64,000 bases of DNA, from contig NC_088918.1 of the NCBI RefSeq assembly GCF_963576675.1, positions 61,335,001-61,399,000 of the forward strand, read 5' to 3'. Every line of letters begins with the position of its first letter. Within the stretch, counting starts at the first letter, position 1. Below are positions 11,103 through 21,853 of this stretch, one piece after another. The notes under the pieces are model-generated. The model had not been told where the DNA came from and did no database searches. It saw only the letters and a list, made by a program, of their open reading frames with translations. This DNA is from Euphorbia lathyris. Lineage: Eukaryota > Streptophyta > Magnoliopsida > Malpighiales > Euphorbiaceae. A program made the translations under genes and the position numbers.

Positions 11103-11625
11103 CTAGTTTTTGACCCGTGCGATGCACAGATTCATCTTAATATATAAATATTAACAAAAATATAATTTAATAATTACAATTAATGATATAAAGGTGTTAT
11201 ATAAATTAAATATTATTATTTTATTTTCACATTTAATTTAAATAATCTTTTTATAGATCAATATAATAATATAATTAAAATTAATATAGTATATATTATA
11301 TTATATTTTTTATTAGTAAAAAATAATGAAGTGATACCTCAGCTCCATCGTTGCTATTTTATATTATATATAGATATATAGATATGCAGAGAATTAGAGA
11401 AATTTTATGGATTAATTTAAATTATGTAGAACTTTTAGATATAGATATGCAGAGAATTAGAAAGATTTTAGGGATTAATTTAAAATAATCTTTTTATAAA
11501 TAAATAAATATAATAATATAACTAAAGTTAATATATTATATTTTATATTATATTTTTTATCAGTAAAAAAAAGGAGGAAGTGACACCCCAGCTCCATATC
11601 GTTACTGTTTTATATTATATATAGA
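11103..11625 (-). mobile_element. Non-autonomous Helitron
   Basis: On the minus strand the element starts TCTATATATAATATAAAA at 11625 and ends CTAG at 11103. The expected hairpin, CCGTGC-ATC-GCACGG, lies about 10 bp before the end. It sits between A (11102) and T (11626), the Helitron insertion context, and there is no target duplication. A second internal copy of the 5'-end sequence lies near 11332-11370. It has no Rep/helicase coding capacity. Confidence 0.75.
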
Positions 11626-12410
11626 TTTTACAATTAAAGAATGTGACTTCCTGTATTTTATCAATTATTTAACTTTTTCTAATAATATCATCATAAACTC
11701 ATATTTTATTATCACTTTTGTCAGACTTGACGACGGTTAAGACGAATTTCATAATTTATAATTATTAATACTGATCATAATTAAATTCTTCTAAACCCAC
11801 GTTCCACGTTCCATGTTTCATTTCTTTGTGAACTTATAAGTGAGTGGTTTAATCTCTTATTCTCTCGTTGGGCTTCAGCCTCTCCCATAGTCTATCCAAC
11901 TACTCAGCCCACAAATATCCCAATGTATTCACCAATTCTTTTATGGGCTTTCTACACAAACATCACAATAAATCATAATAATTATAATCTAGTCATGCAG
12001 TATATTTTTATTAGTCTTATATCATATTTGATAAACTTATTTTAGTTTTGTCACATATTTAAATATTCTTATTCTGATTTTCTTATAATTAATAAAAATA
12101 TCTTATTCCTATTATTCAAAACCGTAGACCACGATCTAATCATTTTTCCAAGGGAATCACAACCTCCACATCTTCTTAAATCTTACTTCACCACTTCCAA
12201 ATAATATAAATTCTATTATGATTTTTTTTTTAATAAATTTGAGATTCCAAAAAATAAATCAGTTCCCTAATTTATAAATTTTAAATCCTAAAAATAAATC
12301 CAAAACGGTAACATATAGATTCTAAATTTAATTTATAAATGTTAGACCTTAAAATATAAATCTTGCTAAATCATATAGACTCTAAAATATAAATTATTGA
12401 CTCTAATTTA
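11626..12410. other. AT-rich intergenic, no gene seen
   Basis: Contains loosely repeated CTAAAATATAAAT-type words (12280-12400) but no convincing ORF or RNA gene. Confidence 0.4.
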
Positions 12411-12419
12411 TAAATGATA

Positions 12420-12767
12420 AAATATCTATTTGGATCTCCAAACTAAAGCTTCAAAGTTAATTAGAACATAGACTAAGTAAAAATGATCGATTGAGTCCCA
12501 ATCCTAAGCAAAAATTATCAATTGAGTCCTCATCGAAAATCATTCGGTTGAACAGTTTCAGATTTTTTTTTCCAAATATATTTTAAGTCAGCACAAAGAT
12601 TATTATAGTCTATGTTAAATAGTTAAAATTTCTGATTTTATGGTATGATAAGGACTTAATTGTGATTTTCACTTAGTTTAGAGAATTAATTAATGATTTT
12701 GATAGTTTAAGGTCCTAATTGACTTTGAAGTTTTAATTTAAGGGTCAAAATGAGTCTTATACCTTTG
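12420..12767. mobile_element. Mutator-like MITE, copy 1
   Basis: Long imperfect terminal inverted repeats: AACTAAAGCTTCAAAGTTAA near the left end mirrors GACTTTGAAGTTTTAATTTA near the right end. It is flanked by TAAATGATA (12411-12419) and TAAATCATA (12768-12776), a 9-bp target duplication with one mismatch, as expected for MULEs. Related to 13756-14143. Confidence 0.65.
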
Positions 12768-12776
12768 TAAATCATA

Positions 12777-13755
12777 TATTCTAAAATATATTAAAAAAAA
12801 AGTGATCACCAGACATATTGTATAATTTCTCAAGAGTAATTCTTAGACTTTAAATTTGATTAAATACTATCTTAAATCGTGTTGATTGACAAAATTAGTA
12901 TACAATTGACAATTATTAATATGTAAACGCTTAATTGACATAATTGTAAATAAGACTTTGTTTAATTGTAAATTCTTTTTAAAATCTAATGTTTGGCGTA
13001 ATTTCCTCAAAAAAACAAGCCTCATGGGGTCAGGGCCGGTCCTTTTATGGGCCAACTCGTTGGGCTGGCTTGCCCAGGCCGCTGAGTTGGGCCCAAAGGG
13101 TCCCGGAACGCGGTTTTCGATCCAATTTGATTTCTGATGCCTTCCACTCTTCTAAAACATTTGAGGCTTTTTTTTCATAAATTTTAGGGAAATTCACATA
13201 AAAATTCATTTGAGTAAGTTACATAGATATAAAAAAAGACTTAATTAATTACACATGTTTAATACATGTCACAAAAATTTTCAAGTTTGTCAAATCATAT
13301 CAAACTATTTATTTATTTACTGCAATTCAGTTTTTTTTTTCTTAAAAGAACTGCCATTTAGTTATTTTTTTCGTGGGTTTTCAAAGGATTTTTTTTTTTT
13401 AAGAAATGGAATTGAAACCCTTGCTTGTTCTTCTTCCATTTCTGATTCCTTTCTTATACTCTATTAAATTATATTATTAATTTAAATTCATGTTTGGAAT
13501 GGTTGCCACCAAAAAGGGGAAGAAGATTAGTCTCTTCTTCCAACATTTCTGATTATATTTTAATTAATAATTAAATAAACAATTTAATGTATATTAACTG
13601 CCATTTGACAAAAGTAAAATTAATTTAATGAATATCTGATATTTCTAGTTTAAAATAGATTGTAATGATAAAAGACAAAAATTATGAGTAGTTAACTGTA
13701 AAAAAAGATTAAAAGCTGACTTTGAGCGTAATTTCCTCTTCTTTTATTAGATATA
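12777..13755. other. Intergenic with hAT-like remnant, no gene
   Basis: AT-rich with poly-T runs. The only GC-rich patch is 13026-13120. No gene recognised. Confidence 0.4.
13031..13120. mobile_element. Possible hAT terminus remnant
   Basis: Starts CAGGGCCGGTCC, a motif often seen at the ends of plant hAT-like elements with TTF-type transposases, followed by GGGCC-rich text. Only one end is visible. A similar start is at 26684. Confidence 0.3.
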
Positions 13756-14141
13756 GGTATTACATCTATTTGACTCTCTAACTAAAGCTTTAAAATCAAT
13801 TAAATCTTAAATTATCAAAATCATCAATTAGTTTATTACTAAAATAAATAAAAATCATCAATTAGGTTCTAATCCTATCTTTAAATAAAAAAATGCGACT
13901 ATTTAATATAGACTGTAATAATTTATGTGTTGGTTCAAAATCGATTTGGGGAAGAGAGTTTGAAACTGTTCAACTGAATGATTTTTTTCGATGGGATCAA
14001 TTGATGATTTAAAAAAAAAATAAAGATTCAATTAATGATTTTTGCTTGATTTAAGGACATAATTGATGATTTGATGATTTTGATAGTTTAAGGTTCTAAT
14101 TGACTTGGAAGCCTTAGTTTGAAAAGCAAATGGGTATTACG

Positions 14142-14143
<2 letters not shown>
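13756..14143. mobile_element. Mutator-like MITE, copy 2
   Basis: Starts GGTATTACATCTATTTGA; the right end on the other strand reads GGCGTAATACCCATTTGC. It is flanked by TTAGATATA (13747-13755) and TTATATATA (14144-14152), a 9-bp target duplication with one mismatch, although the right copy merges with a TA microsatellite. The interior shares the TTGATAGTTTAAGG(T)TC-TAATTGACTT end region with copy 1. Confidence 0.7.

Positions 14144-14195
<52 letters not shown>
14144..14195. repeat. (TA)n microsatellite
   Basis: About 25 uninterrupted TA dinucleotides. Confidence 0.98.
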
Positions 14196-14201
<6 letters not shown>

Positions 14202-14280
14202 TTTAGAAATTTTAGAGTTGAGAATACGTGGCATTTTCTCAATAAAACATAGCAATATGTTTGTGCATATTAGGAAATAA

Positions 14281-15763
14281 CTAGTTTTTGACCCGTGCGA
14301 TGAACGGATTCATCTTAATATATAAATATTAACAAAAATATAATTAATAATTACAATTAATGATATAAAAAAGGAGGAAGTGACACATCAGCTCCATCGT
14401 TACTGTTTTATATTATATATAGATATGCAAAGAAATAGAGAGATTTTAGGGACTAATTTAAATTATGTAGAACTTTTAGATATAGATATGCAGAGAATTA
14501 GAGAGATTTTAGAGATTAATTTAAATTCTGTAGAACTCTTAGATATAGTACGGATAAAATAATCTTTTTATAAATAAATATAATAATATAACTAAAGTTA
14601 ATATATTATATTTTTTATCAGTAAAAAAGGAGGAAGTGACACCTCAGCTCCATCGTTACTGTTTTATATTATATATAGAATATAGATATGCAGAGAATTA
14701 GAGGGATTTTAGGGATTAATTTAAATTATGCAGAACTTTTAGATATAGATATACAGAAAATTAGAGATATTTTAGGGATTAATTTAAATTAACTTTTAGA
14801 TATAGATATGCAGAGAATTAGAGAGATTTTAGGGATTAATTTAAATTCTGTAGAACTCTTAGATATAGTACAGATAAAATAATCTTTTTATAAATAAATA
14901 TAATAATATAACTCAAGTTAATATATTATATTTTTTATCAATAAAAAGGAGGGAGTGACACCTCAGCTCCATCGTTACTGTTTTATATTATATATAGATA
15001 TGCAGAGAATTAGAGAGATTTTAGGGATTAATTTAAATTCTGTAGAACTCTTAGATATAATACGGATAAAATAATCTTTTTATAAATAAATATAATAATA
15101 TAACTAAAGTTAATATATTATATTTTTTATTATATTTTTTATCAGTAAAAAAGGAGGAAGTGACACCTCAGCTCCATCGTTACTGTTTTATATAGAATAT
15201 TCGTTACTGTTTTATATTATATATAGATATGCAGAGAATTAGAGAGATTTTAGGGATTAATTTAAATTCTGTAGAACTCTCAGATATAATACGGATAAAA
15301 TAATCTTTTTATAAATAAATATAATAATATAACTAAAGTTAATATATTATATTTTTTATTATATTTTTTATCAGTAAAAAAGGAGGAAGTGACACCTCAG
15401 CTCCATCGTTACTGTTTTATATAGAATATAGATATGCAGAGAATTAGAGAGATTTTAGGGAGTAATTTTAATTATGTAGAACTTTTAGATATAGATATGC
15501 TGGGAATTAGAGATATTTTAGGGATTAATTTAAATTATGTATAACTTTTAGATATAGATATGCAGAGAATTAGAGAGATTTTAGGGATTAATTTAAATTA
15601 TGTAGATCTCTTAGATATAGTACAGATAAAATAATCTTTTTACAAATAAATATAATAATATAACTAAAGTTAATATATTATATTTTATATTATATTTTTT
15701 ATCAGTAAAAAAGGAGGAAGTGACACCTCAGCTCCATCGTTACTGTTTTATATTATATATAGA
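14281..15763 (-). mobile_element. Helitron with internally repeated 5' end
   Basis: On the minus strand it begins TCTATATATAATATAAAA at 15763 and ends CTAG at 14281, with a CCGTTC-ATC-GCACGG hairpin near the end; it sits between A (14280) and T (15764). The 5'-terminal block (reading GGAGCTGAGGTGTCACTTCC) recurs about six times, near 14376, 14634, 14948, 15154, 15380 and 15712, with related spacers of about 200-330 bp. It has no coding capacity and is the same family as 11103-11625. Confidence 0.8.
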
Positions 15764-16157
15764 TTGCGTCCGATCTCGAGAATCACGGGCCTAGTAGATT
15801 TGAGTGTTATTAGACATCGATATTTGGATACATTTCCTCATGTCAACAGGAAACACATAGCTTATTCTGCTCCACAATCCATAACTGTCTTCTATAACTC
15901 AACATTAATATAAATAGAGTAAGCTCACCTCGAGATAAACAATATTTCGAACACTGACATGTATCAATACTTTTAGTTTGCATATATTACACGAGCCATG
16001 AAATTTAGTAGTCATGAAATTATTGATGAAAAACAAATATAAGATCTTAATGGGCAAGAATACTAATTAATTATATTATAATAAATAAGAATATAGAACT
16101 AAATAAAAAGATAACATATAAAGTTAATAGGGAAAGAATATAATATGGTTAATTTAA
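15764..16157. other. Intergenic, no gene seen
   Basis: No ORF, RNA or repeat signal recognised. Confidence 0.4.
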
Positions 16158-16400
16158 TTATAACGTTTAGCTTAAATTTTATGTATTTTGTAAACGTTAA
16201 GCTTAAATTCGTATTATTTTGTAAACGTTAAGCCTATATTGGTGCTATTTTGTATGTGAGGCCTAAACTGATGCTATATTGTAAACGTTAAGCCTAAATT
16301 GATATTATGTTGTAAACGTTAAGCCTATATTGGTGCTATTTTGAACGTTGAGCCTAAATTGGTACTTCCCCAAAAACCTTAGGCCGATTTTGGTACCTTA
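16158..16400. repeat. Diverged tandem repeat, unit about 30-35 bp
   Basis: About seven diverged units built on GTAAACGTTAAGCCTA followed by (A/T)TTGGTGCTATTTT. The last unit runs into a GGTACTTCCCC...TTGGTACC stretch. Confidence 0.8.
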
Positions 16401-16454
16401 TCCCTTAAAAATAAAAGGACGTTTGCATACCCATAGTTGCATGAAAAAGGTAAA

Positions 16455-16548
16455 ATGAGCCTCCCTGATGGCTCTGTTGTGGAGTACTACAGGGCGGATA
16501 TTGTCTTTCCTAAGTCAGATATCACCCAGTACGACTCAGAAACATTTG
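16455..16548 (+). pseudogene. Short coding-like fragment cut by a MITE
   Basis: From an ATG at 16455 the frame reads MSLPDGSVVEYYRADIVFPK and then SDITQYDSETF, up to the MITE starting at 16549. Codon usage and composition look like real protein in an otherwise AT-rich non-coding stretch. I do not recognise the family. It may be an exon or captured fragment; there is no evidence of expression. Confidence 0.3.
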
Positions 16549-17197
16549 GGGTTCGTTTGGTATGTCGTAATGCAATGTAATATAATCAAACTTGTAATGT
16601 AATGGAATGGAATGGTGATTCCATTACTTAAATAAAAAAAATGAAGAAATATAATTACCATTACAATATTTATGTTTGCCTAAATAAATATAATCATAAA
16701 ATTTTATTTGCACAATTAAAATTCACGAAAAACATGATAACGTGAAAAATGAGATGAAGCGAAAAACAAAAAACACGAAAAATGCAAAAAAAAAAAAAAA
16801 AATTGAATCAAAATCAAATACAAAATTAGATTAGCTGAAATCAATTTAATTAGTGCATATATAAAAAAAAAAAATTATTTTTTTCTCGTTTTTAAATTTT
16901 CACGTTTTTCTACTTTTTACGTTTTTGAGAATGATAAAAGGTTAGATTGAGGTGTGAGATTTGATAAATGAGAGGTTAGAGAAGCTTTGAGAGTAACAAT
17001 TTAGACGCTTTGGATGTAATGAGAATTCACTCTTTTTTCTATGTAATGAGGATTAGAAGCTTTATTGAACAAAATGTAACCTATGGTTTTCTCATTACAT
17101 TCCAATAAAATTAAAAATTGTATCCAAATATAGCAATGAGTTTTTGATGTAATGAACATTCCATTACGAAGTCCATTACGTTTTACCAAACGTACCC
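16549..17197. mobile_element. MITE with 3-bp target duplication (PIF/Harbinger-like)
   Basis: Terminal inverted repeats GGGTTCGTTTGGTATGTCGT and, on the other strand at the right end, GGGTACGTTTGGTAAAACGT. Flanked by TTG on both sides (16546-16548 and 17198-17200). The GGG..CGTTTGG terminus and 3-bp duplication fit Tourist/PIF-type MITEs, though TTG is not the usual TWA target. Confidence 0.7.
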
Positions 17198-17200
17198 TTG

Positions 17201-17547
17201 GATATTGTAATATCCTCCAAATTAGCAGCTATATGTTTTTTTTAATGGAAAGCAGCTATAGGTTTTAGATTGAACATTCGAGTGAGGAATTTCCCAAATC
17301 TGGATAAATCGAACTTCAATCAACCAATTACATTTGAAAATCAACTATTATTAAATTTTTAGATGTTTCTAACTCTACTAAAAAAAATAAAACTTTCACT
17401 AGCCTTACAAATGGTCATAAAAACATTCTAACACAGACAAATTAATTTTTTTTGGATTGGAAAATATTTAATTATTAATGAGAAATGACAAAACATACTT
17501 AAAAAGCAAACACGAAGTAAGGAACTAAATATTACCCATTTACATAT
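17201..17547. other. Intergenic, no gene seen
   Basis: AT-rich, no feature recognised. Confidence 0.4.
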
Positions 17548-17702
17548 TGTTAGACGTGTGAAAATACCATTCTATCGTTGGACTCGTCGGTAGGACGGTT
17601 CTCAACATGCTCAACTTTATGGGATTCTATTTGCTATCAAGCATCTTAGTGTTGGATGACTCCTAAAAAATGAATTGGGCATTTGCTTAAATTTGGTTTG
17701 AA
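17548..17702 (+). repeat. Direct repeat R1, possible LTR remnant
   Basis: Starts TGTTAGACGTGTGAAAATAC and is similar over about 155 bp to 18994-19150. A TG start and a 1.4-kb spacing would suit the starts of two LTRs, but I see no CA-ended boundary, primer site or target duplication. Confidence 0.5.
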
Positions 17703-18993
17703 ATAAATGCCTCCACCGCTCTCATTTCGAACATTAATGTGAAGAGGCATTTTTAATGACTTCCATCTTTTGCACTTATCTCGAGGTCCACGTAACCATT
17801 TGATTCAAAATTGATAGTCATATATATATATATATATATAGACTTGCGTGGAGCCATAGGAAACCTTTTCAAATTCATGTCTTCGACTATAAGACGTAAA
17901 GACTACATTTCGTTTGAATTCCAGAATGAAAAAGCATTTGCCTGTTCATGTTAGTCTCACTCCGTTATTCTTCTGCTCCTTTAGGTATTTTATTTGTTTA
18001 TATTGTGCTTGTTTTAAGTTCACCTAACCAATAACTTCTATTTGGAGCTTTTTAGATTTTGTTTTTCTTTCCCCTTTGATGAGATGCCCAAACTCTTTTT
18101 CTCCGTAGACATTTCCTTGACCGGTGGCTCTTGTGAGGGAGACAAGAATTCATCAGTTGAAAACCTTAGAAGTCACGACCCCACACTCAAATGTATCTTT
18201 TTCAACCATGGGCAATTACACAAAGGAAATTTCGTTTCCCAAGCTTTTAAGAATGATGACGTTGAATTGAGCACCCTCTACGAATAACCTAGGAAGCGGT
18301 GGACTAAAACAAAGCCTTAGAGCATGCACGATAGTAGGTTCGAGCACTATCAGCGGCAAAAAATGCCTAGAGGGCCTAATGCAAAAAAATCGGGACGAAT
18401 TCTCAATTTTGAGTGTTTAGACAACCATCATTTTGAATAGTGTCTATATTAATAGCCTCATTAAGACAAATTTAGTCGCTATTGACGACCGTATCCCATC
18501 ATACAACAGATACGTAAGTGAACACTTACGATGTGTATGACGTTATCACCGAACAGAGAGATGACACATTACTTTTGGAGCTGCATTCACGTCGCCCATG
18601 ATGTACGGGTGCGCCCCTAATCCAGTGGTGCTTTGTTTGCATCTCCGTGCACGTGAAAAGGTCTTTTCTCTAGTAATTAGTTAAAGAATTGTAAAAGCCT
18701 TTACTTAGAAAGTAGTGGAAACTCTCACTTCTTTTCTATGTGGATGATGAGGCTTAATTTTCTTTATTATTCTTCAAACCATTTCAAGTGGTTCATTTTG
18801 AGCATCAATTTCTCATTCACTACTTGTTCACTTTACATCATTAAAAAGATCTCATGGTATAGAATACGTTAACGCATTTCAAATTATTCTAAACTTCATT
18901 TACCTGTTACTATATATTTAAATCTGAAGTTGATAAAAAATAACAATGAAAATTGTTATTTAATATAAATTTTCCAACAGATCCACTAGTAGT
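17703..18993. other. Between the R1/R2 direct repeats, no proven gene
   Basis: Contains a short (TA)n at 17820-17841 and an 81-codon frame at 18042-18287 with no family I recognise. It may be the inside of a small degenerate retroelement. Confidence 0.35.
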
Positions 18994-19150
18994 TGTTAGA
19001 CGTGTGAAAATACCCTTCTACTTCTAGAATGATCGGTGTGGCGGTGCTCCCTTTATTAAACCGTGTGGGCTTCTCTTTACTATCAAATCTTTTAGAATTG
19101 GATGAATCACGGAGGATGAATTGAATTTCTACTTAAATTTGAACCGGTAA
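18994..19150 (+). repeat. Direct repeat R2, possible LTR remnant
   Basis: Diverged second copy of 17548-17702. Both begin TGTTAGACGTGTGAAAATAC and end in a TTAAATTTG(A/G) block. Confidence 0.5.
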
Positions 19151-20009
19151 AAAAAAAGAAATTATAAGGGCTATTTCCAATTAATTTTAGGCAATGTGAT
19201 ATATAATTAAAAATTAAGTCTTTTTAAAATTTGACAAAATATAGGTTTCAATAGAAAGTCTTATGTTTAATTAAAATTGATCAAAGTTGTGATTTGATTA
19301 TATTTGAGAATGATGTGTGTCATTCTTTATTTATTTAATCAAAGTTTGTGTATATTAAGAGTCAAATCCTATCCTCTCCTACAAAGGTGGCATGGTAAAG
19401 TTGACACATTGCTTTCTTATAACATTAAGTCACCACAAAGGAACTTCACCGACAAGAACAATGACACTTTGATTTTTACTAATTAATTTTGATTAGTCCT
19501 ATAAAACAATTTACAAGTTACTAAGAATAAGTAGGTGAAACATCCAACATTTCATAAATTATTATGAAGTGAGTTTAATCGACTGCTGTCTGAAATATAT
19601 TTCTGCAACTATTTTCAACCATGCATTTGATTAATAATTAATTAACTGACTAAACATTTTGCTTATATGAAAATCATAGTAGAATTTGCCTTAGTTTGAA
19701 AGGTAGAAATAGGTGGAGATATCATGTAAGCCCAACCATAGAGGCCCGTGAATTTATATTCAAGGCAAGTAGAAAATACGATAATATATTAGTGGATAAG
19801 GTTGAAATTTGTCTCTAGAAGTACACATTTATCCTAATGAATGAAATACTAGAAACTTAGTTCTAATATCACCAAGTAAGATTACTTTTACCTCTACGTA
19901 AGGAAAATCTGAACGTGGTTGGTTTGCTCGTTTGACTGCTATAGTAGACTTTCTAAACATCAATTATATTTAAAATATATTGTACTATTAACATAAATAC
20001 AAACAATAT
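19151..20009. other. Intergenic, no gene seen
   Basis: No supported ORF or repeat. Confidence 0.4.
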
Positions 20010-20490
20010 GTCAAATTTCAACAGCTAAGTTTGCTACTGATAACGTGGCATCCGAAGCGTCTCAGAATCCTTATTCAAATCACATGCAAGAAAGAACAAA
20101 CAGTGAGAGGGAGAGGTCAACGTCCAACGAACCTCCTCCGGTACCTAAAAGCAAGAGTTTAGAAGGGTTGAAGACAATTGAGTACTATGTAATAGTTATG
20201 TTAACGTACCTCTAGGTTTTTATCATACCTATCTATTTATAGTGTTTTAATTAATCGTTCTTCTTCTAGGAAACATCATTCTTTTTATGACCGACGGTTT
20301 CTCTTTAATGGCTCTTAATGGAATGCAAGGCTCTTAGTGGCTCTTTAATGGTAGGAAAGACTCTTAATGGCAAACCGTTTCTAGAAGCTGTTGGGTCCGA
20401 AGGCTCTTAATGCTCCACGTGGTCACTTGATCTGAAGGCTCTTAATGCTCCATGTGTCGTAATTTATTTTTTACAGTATCATATGTCACA
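20010..20490 (-). mobile_element. Possible LTR fragment on the minus strand
   Basis: Read on the minus strand there are several CATTAAGAGCC(T) repeats (20310-20460), then a TATA-like CTATAAATAGATAGG at about 20232-20246, then a leader-like sequence. This arrangement parallels the CATTAATGGAG repeats and TATA of the Tat-type LTR at 3378. No boundaries found. Confidence 0.4.
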
Positions 20491-20869
20491 TCTCTTTCTA
20501 AAAAAACAAGGTCCTTAGAGTTTGATGTGCCTAGTAGAAAGAAGTGCATGCTGTTACGTTTCTTTATTTTTGAATGATACTTTTACAATATGGTACTATG
20601 TATTTTGTAAAAAATAACCCTTTTAACTTGTGAGATGGGATGGGACACATGATCACTAAGATCGAATGGACTCATCCTTAATTGTATGTGAGCATTTTCA
20701 ATTTGCTTGAGCGAGTGTGTTCCTTAGAATTTTTTCGACTTAAGACTTTTGATCGAAATCCTTTTAACATGCGTACGATTGACCTTTAATATAGTTAATT
20801 AAGGAATTTTGAAAGATAAATAAAAAAAGTAGTATGTGTCTATAAGTATTCAATTTTATGAATAATTTT
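20491..20869. other. Intergenic, no gene seen
   Basis: Nothing recognised. Confidence 0.4.
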
Positions 20870-21067
20870 TTTGATTACCGAAAGGAAAGAAGTTACATGA
20901 CCTTTGCTGAATGGTATGTTTTGATAACCGAAAGGCAAAAAGTTACATGATTTTCCCGAATGGCATGTTTTGATTACTGAAAGGCAAGAAGTTACACGAC
21001 CTTTGCTTAATGGCATGTTTTGATTGGCGAAAGACAAAAAGTTACATCACCTCTACCGAATGGCAAG
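20870..21067. repeat. Diverged 50-bp tandem repeat, about four units
   Basis: Each unit has TTTTGATTACCGAAAGGCAA, then AAGTTACATGACCT, then CGAATGGCATG. It ends just before the RBM25-like pseudogene. Confidence 0.9.
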
Positions 21068-21118
21068 AAGTTTCTAGCCTTTGAAGGATTTTCCTGAGAG
21101 GCGTGTCAGTCCAAACCA

Positions 21119-21853
21119 CTATGGGATAACACTAGAAATAATGCTAAAGTTTTTATGCTGTGATGGCCCAGTGAAGACCAACTTATCCAAAGCTTTTTTT
21201 TCATCTCCTTCCTTATCTTCATTCGTCACAATGCCAATGGTTGCATTATTAGGATTTTCTTTATTCCTTTTGTCACTGTCAAAGGCTTCAAAAGATTTGA
21301 GAGGTTCACTTTTTGCAACTAAAGTTTTAGCATCCTCCTTATGAGTACATGCAGCTTGATTTTCTTTGATATCCTTTAAGATTTCAATTTTCTTTTCAAC
21401 ATAATGCTGGAAATATCCTCGTGTTGCTTGATTGACATTTAGCACCAGCTTTTTCCCATATGTATTAAGTTTGCTCAAAAGTCGTAATGCATGGAGAACC
21501 CCTTTAGTAGATTCAAATTCACAAAACCCAAGGGCTCTAGGAGTCACACCAGTTAGGACTTGAGCATGTTTCCAACTCTTGACTGGCCCACAAATCCGAA
21601 GTAGAGACAACATAAAATCATTGTCCACAGAAGGTGATATCTTGCCAATATAAATAGTTGTTCATGGTTTCTCTGCTGGCATAATGGAAGGAAAAGTTGG
21701 CCTAATAATTGAAGGGATGATCGGGCGTATGCCAGGAATCCCTAGAACAATGGGACATGAACCCGTTGGAAGCATTCTAGGTGGACAAGGATGATACATG
21801 GTGCGAACCATAACATGATATGGAGAGGGATAAGATTGAATCCTTGGAATCAA
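21119..21853 (-). pseudogene. RBM25-like RNA-binding protein pseudogene fragment
   Basis: One continuous minus-strand frame (the pieces 21853-21662 and 21628-21119 are in phase) broken by an in-frame TGA at 21662-21664. The first part is Pro/Ile-rich (IPGIRPIIPSI), the N-terminal type of plant RBM25. Then comes an RRM: TTIYIGKISPSVDNDFMLSL (RNP2 side), GFCEFESTKGVLHALRLL (RNP1 side) and LNVNQATRGYFQHYVEKK. A Lys/Glu-rich tail follows. The RE/RD-rich middle and PWI domain of full RBM25 are missing. No introns interrupt the match, so it may be a retrocopy or a captured piece. RBM25 proteins regulate splicing; this copy should be non-functional. Confidence 0.7.

Noticed and set aside
18042..18287. 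81-codon frame as a gene
   Set aside because: No family resemblance, no splice or promoter support; lies between two diverged direct repeats.
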